Position numbers and translations under genes: made by a program. Below are positions 44,601 through 54,677 of a stretch of 64,000 nucleotides of DNA, in pieces. The stretch covers positions 423,501 to 487,500 of the forward strand of contig JAFBJZ010000866.1 of assembly GCA_016785225.1 (NCBI GenBank), written 5' to 3'. Every line of letters begins with the position of its first letter. Within the stretch, counting starts at the first letter, position 1. The notes beneath the pieces are model-generated. The model ran no database searches. It was not told the origin of the DNA and saw only the letters and a list, made by a program, of their open reading frames with translations. This DNA is from Psettodes erumei. Taxonomy: Eukaryota; Chordata; Actinopteri; Pleuronectiformes; Psettodidae.

Positions 44601-47600
44601 CCAATCACATGCTCCGCCCCGTCTCACCTGGACCGCCGCGGCCCAAATCGCCCACACAGGTAGGTCCGGTCCTCCCTGGATCCAGATCAGCATCACAGAT
44701 GTTAGATGTTACTAATCTGGTGTCTAGTTTCTGTAAGTCTATAACAGTAAATCACAGATTATATGATAGTGATAGATATGATGTCATTGATCAATGATCG
44801 TGAAGTTTTGTATTGATCTTTACTCACGTTACATTTAATTGTTTTCAACTGTTCAAACTTCACAGTAACTTTTTGTGACTGTTTTTTTGCTGCAAACTTT
44901 TGTCTGTTAATTGGTGAGTGAACATGTGACATCAGTCATTCGTCCGTGTGTGTGTGTGTGTAGATAATATATAACACCATATAACACCAGTGTTGTTATA
45001 TACAGTCTGTGTGTGTGTGTGTGACAGTCCAGTACGATCTGACCTTCACTGTTAGTTTCACATGTTTGTCAAACCTGTGGACAAACATGTGTGTTTGTTG
45101 GACACTGGTTCCCAGTCTGGTTCCCAGTCTGATCCAGCAGCTTTCAGTTTCAACAGCGTCCAGATGTTTCAGCTCGGCAGGATGGACGCTCGCACAGAGA
45201 CCGGGTTGGTCCAGAAAGCAGGAACCCAAAACTCGGAGTTCCCTGAACCTGCTTTCTGGACCGGACCCCAGATCAACGGCGAAACACGTTGGAAACGATT
45301 CTCCTGAAAACCAGACGGTTCTCCACTGTTTCATAAACATGATGAACACGTGTCAGATGTTTACCTGAGCTGTGGCAGAGCTGAGGTCAGGGGTGGGAAC
45401 CAGTGTTTTAAACCAGAACCTCCACTAGCAGAGACGTAGACGTGAAGCAGTAGATGATTCAGTTGAGCGTTCACGTTATAGTTCTGTTTGTGTTTGAGAC
45501 GTCTACGATGCTCACTTGGGTCTTCAGTCTTTTGTCTGACTGACCTGTGACATGTCTCCATCCTGTTCATGTCTCCATCCTGATCATCTGCTCATGTCTC
45601 CACCCTGCTCATGTCTCCATCCTGATCATCTGCTCATGTCTTCACCCTGCTCATGTCTCCATCCTGATCATGTCTCCATCCTGTTCATGTCTCCATCCTG
45701 ATCACGTCTCCATCCTGTTCATGTCTCCATCCTGATCATGTCTCCATCCTGATCATGTCTCCATCCTGATCATGTCTCCATCCTGTTCATCTGCTCATGT
45801 CTTCATCCTGCTCATGTCTCCATCCTGATCATGTCTCCATCCTGATCATGTCTCCATCCTGCTCATGTCTTCATCCTGATCATGTCTCCATCCTGATCAT
45901 CTGCTCATGTCTCCATCCTGATCATGTCTCCATCCTGTTCATCTGATCATGTCTCCATCCTGATCATCTGCTCATGTCTCCATCCTGATCATGTCTCCAT
46001 CCTGTTCATCTGCTCATGTCTCCATCCTGCTCATGTCTTCATGGTAAGTAACGTGTCACATCTAACTGGCTGTAGTGAACGTCTGTAGTTTGGTGTCGTG
46101 TCTGTGATGTGTTTGAAGATGTTTCCTGTTCAGTTGGCCCGGTCTGTTTCTCTTGTGACGTGGAGCATGAGAAGATGAACTGGGACCGTGAAGGGATGAA
46201 CGTGGTCACGTTGTTCTTGACCTCCTCCGAGGATGTTTGTTTTGGTCGGCTCTGTTTGTTTGTTTGTAGCAGGATTACACAAAGTCTTGGTCCAACTTAG
46301 ATCCCGTTAAATATTGGGAGTGATTTGAATCGAATCTGGATCCAGGACATTTATGAGATAAAGGTTTCACATTTTGAGTCGTGTCTTCAAAAATGTACAA
46401 AGAAACAATTGGTGGACGCTGTCATGAAAATAAAATTGATATCAATAAGATAAAAATTTACTACATTTCAGGAGGACGCGCAAAAAGGTTTTATCTGGAG
46501 GAGATGTTTTATTCCTCTGTGGCTTTTTCTCCACGGCTCCACCAGGAAACCAACCCCCGTGAACCTGTAGGGTCTTCATGTGATTCAGTAAATGGAGAAG
46601 ATCACATGAAGCGACATGATGTTCCAGACTTAGGAAGCAGCGCCCCCCACTGTTGTAATAATGTAGTGCTGTGTTGACCTCACGTTTGACTGCATCTGCT
46701 CGATGGTTTGTTTCCCTACAGTTTAAAAAGGGACCGCCGGTGCCCCCCCCACCAAAGGTCACACCCACCAAGGAGGTGGCAGAGGAGCAGATCATCGATC
46801 TGTTCGGAGGAGAGTTTTTACCGGCGCCTTCACCGTCGCAGGTCTCTGGGGTCCACTCAAAGTCTGCGTTCGTCATCTATTCGCGTTTTGCGCCGCGCGT
46901 TGTGCGGACATGTCGATATTTATTTGTTTTGTTGTTGCCTGCAGCCCAACGAACGACCGGGGGAATCGCTTCTGGACCTGGACTTTGACGCTTTTCAGCC
47001 AGATGAAAGTGTTTCACCGATACCACAGGTTCTCCTCATGAACATGCATGAACATACCACACCAATACAACAGTCTTACACAAGAACAGCCAAAAAAGTT
47101 TAAACCTCATTAAGTGCTGATGTTAATAATAATATGCTGATAAATGATGTTAATAATCTGCTTATTAATGTGCGATGATCTTTAACAACATTAACAACTT
47201 TTGCTCTGCTCTGTTCAGACAGCTGTTCCCTGGGACATGTGGTCGGTGAGTAAAGTCTGATTAAAAAATAATCTCATACACAAACACTGATGTTCATGTT
47301 AATTCATCTTAACTGAGCATAAAGTGTTATTGATCCATGACTTATTTTAAGATCAGGTGTTTAATCGATGAGCGACGTTGTTCCTTTTCTAAATGATTGA
47401 AATAGATCGTTGTCATTGATATAAAACTTTTCATCACTTCCTGTTTCTGTTTTAAAGGCGAACACCCAAACTGCTCAGCCTGTAAGTATTCAGTCAGCGA
47501 TGATTTTAGATTCAGTGTCTCCACAATGATAGAGATCCTGTAGTACATTGGTACTACAGTACTACAGTACATCAGTACTACAGTACATCTGTTCTACAGT

Positions 47601-50600
47601 GATGGGGGGGTCAAACTTTAACACTTCATTCCCTGCCTACCAAGCAGGCTGCGGATGCCGGCTTCGTCGCCGACTGGTCCGCGGACTTTGGTTCAGTGTC
47701 AGCAAATGGAGAGACCTCTTCAGCGGCCGAGGCCTCCAGCACACCTGGGGCCCAAGGGGCCCCTGATGTAGGGCTGGAGGACGTGCAGGGCACGGCAGAG
47801 GGTGGGGCTCAAGGCTGGCCCCAGGCAGACGGCTGGCAGTTGGGTGGAGACACAGCTCCGTCTCCTCAGGACAGTGAGACGGCCACGACGGCAGAAAACG
47901 AGGTTAGCAAGTGGGACTCTCAAACTAACCCCAACCTTCATCCCGCCGCAGTTGGAGGTGATGAAGCAGGGCAGGCAGATTCACTGGGGGGGAGAGCGGG
48001 GCAGGACGACCGCCGAGTGTCCACCCCAGGACTTATCTTCACCAATGAGTACGGTGAAGAGATTCAGGACGGCACAGAAGATGGAGGAGAAAAGAGGTCC
48101 CGGTCTCCGGATGGTTCTGGGTCTGAATATGAGACTGCCGAGGAGTGGGGCGATGGAGGTCAGGGTGGAGGCTGGGCAAGTGCCGACGACGAGCTTTCAC
48201 ACGAAGTCGGCACCTCAGAGGGGTGGGGAGATGATTGGTCTCAAACAGTAGGTGAAGTGTCACCAGAGAGCGACGAAGCCGACAGAAACAGAAGTGGTTG
48301 GTCTGAAGAAGAGCAGTCAGGAAAACAAACTGATCTCACATCAGTTCCCAGAGACCACTCTGAAGCTGTGAGGGACGGTGACAGAAGAAACTTTATGGCT
48401 GAAACACAGGGAGGAGGTGCGCTTGATTCAGATCCCTCAGATGAAAGACAGGGAGGAGGTGCGTTTGATTCAGATCCATTTGCTGAAACACAGGGAGGTG
48501 CGTTTGATTCTGATCCTTTTAGTCAACCACAGGGAGGAGGTGCGTTTGATTCAGATCCATTTGCTGAAACACAGGGAGGTGCGCTTGATTCAGATCCATT
48601 TGCTGAAACACAGGGAGGTGCGCTTGATTCAGATCCCTCAGATGAAAGACAGGGAGGAGGTGCGTTTGATTCAGATCCATTTGCTCAAACACAAGGAGGT
48701 GCGTTTGATTCTGATCCTTTTAGTCAACCACAGGGAGGAGGTGCGTTTGATTCTGATCCTTTTGCTCAAACACAGGGAGGTGCGTTTGATTCAGATCCAT
48801 TTACTCAAATACAAGGAGGTGCGTTTGATTCTGATCCTTTTGCCCAAACACAGGGAGGTGCGTTTAATTCAGATCCTTTTGCCGACACACAGGGAACAGG
48901 TGTGTTTGATTCAATTACCTTTGAAACACAGGGGAGAGGTCCATTTGATTTAGATTCCTTTGTTGAAACAAAGTCTGGAAACAAGGGGGGTGGTTCTGGA
49001 TTTGATCCTTTTTCTGAGTCCTCAGGAGAAGGTCAGGTTCTGCTCACTGGGGACGGGAGCGGGTGGGATGCGGACCCTTTTGCCAACAGTTTCCCGGCAG
49101 CCTCTCGGGGGACTGCCTGTCCTGCCGCTGACACCAAATCCTGGCAGGAAGTTAGTGAAAGCAGTGGCGTCGAGACTTCAGTTGGTCACCAAAACTCAGC
49201 ATCCGTCTGTGGAACAGCAGCGCCGGGAATCAAAGATGTAAATGTTCCCAGAATTCACAAAGAACCAGAAAATTCAGACATGTCCGAAGACGAGGCCGCA
49301 AACCGGAGATTTGGGAAGTTGTACCAAGAGCTAGATAAGGAAGAGGTACCTGACGTCCCCTCTTCAGTGTGCTAGATTAGCACAGAGTAGATTAGAAATC
49401 AGACCAAGCTCTTTCCTCCCTTCTACCCTCCCACAGATTAACAGTCGTTGTCCTAAAACCTGGACCCCCCCCCAGCTTGCTTTGCTCATTGATTCCATTC
49501 TTTCATTTTTCTCATTGAGCCTCACGATGTCTCATACTAATTCACGTCTCTGTCGTTTAATCCAGGCGACCGGTGCTTTTAATGGACTCTCACAGGTAAT
49601 TGTTCAAAGTAAAGTTAAATTTGCATCCAAACATTAGAATTGATTTCAGTTGATTGAATTCAGATCAGAGATCTTCATGTCGTTAAATGTGATTTTCATT
49701 ATAGTTGCAATGTTTGATCTTTTAATTGTCCTTCAGTGTCGTGTCTTAATGTCCCAACTCCAAACGTATTCTAATGCCTCCATGTCTTCATGGTCCATAA
49801 ACCCTCTTCCTTCTTCTGTGGTGACAAATTATTTTGTGGTTCTTCATGTGTTTTATTTCTTCTCCTTGCACGCTGAAGGACGCTGCTGCCTCATCATTTT
49901 TTGCTGATTTTGATAAAATGGTGAGTTGTGATTCTAACTAGTGCAAATGGTTGTTGAAATCATATGTATTTGATATGGGATTTTTAAAGCTGAACTCACT
50001 GTAAACAGGTTGAAAACAGAATGACAACAAAAAGTCTGAATTAGCGTTAATGTCGGCCCACGGTCAAGGTCTGACCACCATCTTTCTCTACAAAAGAATG
50101 AAACAGCTGAGGCTCCTGAAGCCTCGGAGACGCGAGCCGAGGAACCCGACAAACCCGCGGCAACCTCTCCAGGTGAAGAGATGGCTGAACATTTAGCTTC
50201 ATCTGCTGGAGAAGTGGAGGAACCTGCAGCTGGTGATGAAGATACAGCAGAAGGTTCTGGCAGTCTGGAGGAGGAGAAGCCTGCTGTGAGTGGACTGTTA
50301 TTTCTGCTCATTCCTATCGAATAATGACTGCATCACCCTTATCATCATCATCATTGTGATCACGTGATTCACATGAATCCTTGAATCACTCGACTCGACA
50401 CAACGCCCTGAGCAAGTTCTAACGTTGTCTTAGTATTGAACTGAAAAAGGTAAAGTTTCAGTTTTTAATTCCAGGTAAAATCTCAAATGGTTAGAATATT
50501 TCCAAAGATCAATCAGAAACTTGTAAAAAGTCAGTTCATTTATTGTCAGTACTTGGTTGGAGCTCCTTTACTACCAATTACTGCAGTAACTGTACTAATG

Positions 50601-51997
50601 GCAATTATTAAACACCATCTTCTCATTGTTCCGATGCCGTGGTAAAACCTGCTCATGAAGCAGTAATGGACCTTTGTCCTTCATTCAGACAGAACTTGTC
50701 CATCCTTCCTCTCTGATCCAGGATCAGTCACAGTTCAATGAGTGCAGCAGGACTCCATGTGGTGGATGTAGAGACGTGTGGGTTCTCTGCTCGTATAATA
50801 ACTATAACTGTTGGAGTTTATTTCCTCGTGTGCTGATGGAGCATGTTTAATTTTTTTTCTTCAGTCAGTGGTTGGATCTCCCACCTCTGTGGGATCACCT
50901 GCCTCTGAGAAGACAGAGCTCGCAGAGGTGAGTAGATCTGCTCTTTTTTCTGTTGTTTATCAGGAACTGAAATCCATCAGTTTTAGTTCAGTGCCCTTCC
51001 AGCTGGAGCGTGATCTTTGATGATGTCATCAGTTCACCGGATAAGGTTGTTGAGAAAACTGAGTCATTTAAAGTCGCATTTTTAACAGCGAATAAAGAAA
51101 TAAGTCATGAAATGAATATTTTAATCTGATCTGCAGCAACTTGTGTTTTAATTACTGTAAACTTTGCTGTAAAATATTCTTTGCGACCTTTGTGCGCGCA
51201 GATTCCTCCTACTGAAGAAGTCAGAACGCCCGCAGGTGAAGCAGCTCCGGTAACTAATGTCACTCTCAGCATTAACAGTAGGATGGCACCAAATGTATGG
51301 ATCATTAAATCATAATCATGAAATGTTCTTTTTAATTCTCCTGGTGAAAGTATGTGTGAAAGTTTTTAATAACAGGTTGAAGCTGTTTCTTTCTCGCAGG
51401 AAAAAATGCCAATCCCGTCTGTGGTGATCGAACCTGCTTCCAGTAATGAAGGTGACGACGACCGTGACGCTGACATCATCTCTCCCACCGCCAGCGGTGA
51501 CAACGGTGTGATGGCTCAGAACCAGACCATCACACACATGAGTCCATCTGGGGGAGTGTCAGGACTCCCTGACGACTTCCTCTACAAGGTGCACCTTCCT
51601 CTGGCTAAACGCTAACTGTTGCTGTGTTGGTTTTCTGAAAGGTCAGCGTGGTCAGTACATCGGTAACACGGGTGATGATGGTTTTGACCTGCAGGTGGAA
51701 ACGATGCACGATTTTGAGGCTGCAAATTCAGATGAGCTTGAACTAAAGAGAGGTGACGTGGTCTTGGTGGTTCCAACTGCGTCAGTCGAGGATCAGGTGA
51801 GAACCGTCGCTAATGATCTGAGGATGATTGCAGCAGCTTTCTGAAGGATGCAGTGAGAAGAATGTCAGTGTGGTGTTCTGTGGCCGCTGTAGGATGCGGG
51901 CTGGCTGACAGGAATCAAAGAGAGCGACTGGTCAACACTTGGAGTCGGCGCTCAAAAGGGACTGTTCCCGGAAAACTTTACCCAGCGCCTGCAATAA
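41697..51997 (+). CDS. amph: AMPH (amphiphysin), expanded form with DPF repeat array
   Basis: BAR-domain protein of clathrin-mediated endocytosis at synapses. Twenty-three coding exons, all in phase: 41697-41765, 42677-42757, 43055-43109, 43204-43298, 43457-43552, 43627-43734, 43826-43911, 44129-44204, 44303-44385, 44521-44659, 46722-46841, 46945-47028, 47219-47245, 47458-47481, 47648-49345, 49566-49595, 49879-49920, 50097-50285, 50865-50927, 51202-51249, 51400-51588, 51695-51796, 51893-51997; 1202 residues (human 695). The start MAEIKTGIFAKNVQKRLNRA distinguishes it from BIN1. BAR domain about 1-235; proline-rich KKGPPVPPPPKVTP about 297-312; clathrin-type PWDMW in the 27-base exon; PSVVIEPAS shared with human AMPH; SH3 at about 1135-1202 (HDFEAANSDELELKRGDVVL...GLFPENFTQRL). 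The 1698-base exon 15 adds 566 residues of acidic, Trp- and DPF-containing sequence. A long retina-specific mammalian variant is known to me; this exon may correspond to its insert. Confidence 0.96.
42236..42412. repeat. Tandem repeat in AMPH intron 1
   Basis: Three imperfect copies of an about 60-base unit (ccggtcctgatcctcagggt then tcgggcggttagaactg). Confidence 0.85.
45546..46040. repeat. 17-base minisatellite in AMPH intron 10
   Basis: About 28 imperfect units of catgtctccatcctgat / catgtctccatcctgtt, with inserted catctgct spacers. The lack of stops in part of the array is a repeat effect. Confidence 0.92.
47648..49345 (+). other. AMPH giant exon 15
   Basis: One open exon of 566 codons, phase 0 at both ends, so it can be skipped without a frame shift. 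The first half is acidic with Trp motifs (VADWSADFG, EEWGDG, GWGDDW); the second half is the DPF array; the end is DMSEDEAANRRFGKLYQELD. Confidence 0.92.
48398..48905 (+). repeat. In-frame 39-48 base tandem repeat encoding FDSDPF units
   Basis: Twelve units of the form GGAFDSDPFAETQ or GGALDSDPS, ten of which end in DPF, then degenerate units (VFDSITF, PFDLDSF). Two further DPF motifs follow at about 49000-49080. A higher-order duplication is visible: the block starting ALDSDPSDERQ and running to SDPFSQPQ occurs twice. Confidence 0.95.
50450..50790. mobile_element. Possible degenerate interspersed repeat
   Basis: The phrase gtacttggttggagctcctt followed by ttactgcag and further lines resembles a DNA-transposon-type repeat frequent in fish. 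No termini and no intact frame seen. It lies in AMPH intron 18. Confidence 0.35.
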
Positions 51998-52900
51998 GAG
52001 GTCTGTGACCGGTGGATGAAATGAGCTGAACGCTGCTGTCCAAGTCCAGTCAGCATGTAGCCGACCCCTGTCCTGAGCTCAACCCGGCGCCTCCCGCAGA
52101 TCCAGGCGGAGAACCCGAGGCCTCCTCTGGTAGATAGATGTACACAAATCACGAATACTCGTCCTCTTCCCAGCAGAAGTGAAAATTACAAAGCATGATG
52201 TGATACTATGGTTCTTTTTTGAAAGAACAGAATATGACCTGTGTCTTTTCTGGAGTGTTGCAATCGAGAAGTATTTCAAGAAAACACACAAAAAGAAAAA
52301 TTGCACCTTCTTTGCACCAAGTGTGTTGTACTGATTTTGTTGCTTTGCTGTGGAATATAGCAGAATCTGTCGTTCAGTGATGTAGTTAAATGTTTGAGTG
52401 TAAAGTTTGTTTTTTCAGACTTGTCATCGCTGTAATCTTGAATTATTGTTAGTGTATTTCTGTAACATGGTCGAGTGAGTGACGACCCAGCTAATTAACT
52501 TATCAATGAGTGTTGGTGTGTTTTTGCCAAAAATATCCTCATTAATTGTTTGAGTGCTGGCCAACAGAGCAGTGCACACCCGGCATGAAAGTTAAAGATC
52601 TTTATTAAAGTAAATATTTCAAGATCCAGTAAAAACAAAGAATCTCCCCACTATTAAATATATTATTGTATGTCGACACGGATCTTATTAATTATATTTC
52701 AATCAAAGCCAAACAGAATCCATAAACTCATCAGCTGTTAAAACATAAATAATCCACGACATGGAAGTTATGACGAACTCCAATATGCAATCCTGGGTGT
52801 GGGCGTACTGTAGGCTGTGCAGATCAATGACTATGATCGGACTTCCTCTGATAGCAAAGTCAGACCTTGTTGTGATGCACATATCATTTATGTCATGATC

Positions 52901-52906
52901 AATAAA
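52901..52906 (+). promoter_or_regulatory. Possible AMPH polyadenylation signal
   Basis: AATAAA about 900 bases after the AMPH stop, followed by sequence with T-rich stretches. Confidence 0.45.
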
Positions 52907-53230
52907 AGAAAGTTAATACCGTCTCATCTGTTTTCATCCGTTACAAGTAAAAACACAGGGGGGCATGATACGTGATAACCTGGAAACTTCTCTTCTGCAG
53001 AAGAATCATCATGTCCCAGCGGAAACCTGGACTGGATTGGACTGGACTGGATTGGACTGGACTGGACTGACATAATCAAACTTTCTCTCCGACTTGAGTG
53101 TTTTTAATTTAAAGATTCGTTTCTGCAAACTGAACTTGTTCAAATTTATGTTTTTTCTTTTGAACTTCTTGTTGAGTTCTGGTCATTTGGGGGTTAACAG
53201 GGTCCCATCCCATGTGTCCTCATAAAACAC

Positions 53231-53522
53231 TCTGAGGTCTGGGCCCCTGAGGCCCTTGAGGCTCCTGAAGCTCCTGAGGCTCCTGAGGCCCCTGAAGCTC
53301 TTGAGGCTCCTGAGGCCCCTGAAGCTCTTGAGGCTCCTGAGGCCCCTGAAGCTCCTGAGCCTCCTGAGGCCCCTGAAGCTCCTGAGGCTCCTGAAGCTCC
53401 TGAGGCTCCTGAAGCTCCTGAAGCTCTTGAGGCTCCTGAAGCTCCTGAGGCTCCTGAGGCCCCTGAAGCTCCTGAGGCTCCTGAGGCCCCCGTGGCCCCT
53501 GAGGCTACTGAGGCCCCTGAGG
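53231..53522. repeat. 9-base minisatellite cctgaggct/cctgaagct
   Basis: About 32 units. As the period is a multiple of three it is open in several frames: Glu-Ala-Pro on one plus frame, Leu/Arg-rich on another, Ser/Arg/Leu on the minus strand. Confidence 0.93.
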
Positions 53523-53642
53523 CATGTGCAGTCCCACTGCATCAGGTGAACCAGTTCTTCTTACTGGTAACCAGTTCATCGGAGACAAGAAGACGAAAGG
53601 GGAAACGGACTGACTCCCACCACTAGAGGGCGTGCTGATGTC

Positions 53643-53645
<3 letters not shown>

Positions 53646-53696
<51 letters not shown>

Positions 53697-53699
53697 AGG

Positions 53700-53732
<33 letters not shown>

Positions 53733-53877
53733 TGTGTGTGTGAGTCTGTTCTGTTCACTCCATCTGTTCTTTGCAGACTCTGATTTTAACAACAAACTTT
53801 TTCAGTCTAAAAATTAATTTCACACCGACGGAGTTTCTCCTCCACGTGAGGTGTTGATGACACTGCACTGAGTCATC

Positions 53878-53910
<33 letters not shown>

Positions 53911-54029
53911 GTGAATGAATGAATCAGGGACACTCTCTTCCTCCTCTTCCATCCTTCCTCCTCGTCTTCTGTCGTGACGTTCGTTCAGGAGGAAACACCA
54001 CAAACAGTCCTGAGATATTCTGAGACTTT

Positions 54030-54067
<38 letters not shown>

Positions 54068-54098
54068 GTGTGCTTGTGTGTGTGTGTGTGTGTGTGTC
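53646..54098. repeat. Cluster of (TG)n microsatellites
   Basis: TG runs at about 53646-53694, 53700-53740, 53878-53911 and 54034-54096, separated by unique sequence. Confidence 0.88.
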
Positions 54099-54677
54099 TG
54101 ACTCACAGGGAAATACCTCTGTGGATGGAGGGAGGGATTAAACCAGCAGAGAGGTATAATTACAGTAGCTTAGTAACTGAGCAGAGAGGGAGAGTAGAGT
54201 GACCCTGCACACAGCTCACAGCACCGGACCATCAGGACCATCAGGACCAGAGAAGACCAGATCCATTACAAACAGAGACCTCCACACTGAGAACTACAGG
54301 ACCAGAGAATCAGAGCCTTTGACCTGCAGCACTCATTTAGTCAGGACCAGATCGGGGACTAGACTAAGAGCTAGTAGTACCAGGAACTAATCAGGACCAG
54401 GTCCAGGGCTGAGTGTGGATCAGAACCACAGCCTCCTCTGTGAACTCTGCTGAAGACTGTGGGTTTTGAACTACAGTACTGGCTGCTCAGATTATTGTTT
54501 CTGTCGTATGGCTGAGCGACTCTCTTGGCTCTGCTGTTGGACTCATCCTGCAGGGATCTGACCTGAAGGATCCAGAACTGTTGAGTCCGGAGCTGCTGCA
54601 GGTTTCACCGTCCTGCAGAGGTAGACGCTGAGTCCACGACTCTGCTGCCCGTGCTTTAGTATCTATCGGAGCCCGTC

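Larger units (their letters stand above)
51998..54677. other. AMPH 3'UTR, spacer with minisatellites, INHBA 5' region
   Basis: Up to about 52920 is probable AMPH 3'UTR. 53231-53522 is a 9-base minisatellite, 53647-54100 contains four (TG)n runs, and 54120-54677 looks like the INHBA promoter and 5'UTR, with a TATA-like gtataatta at about 54153 and no in-frame start before 54678. Confidence 0.5.

Noticed and set aside
48378..48953. 191-codon frame rich in HREEVRLIQI within AMPH exon 15
   Set aside because: Shadow of the in-frame AMPH repeat in a second frame. The AMPH frame is phase-consistent with 22 other exons.
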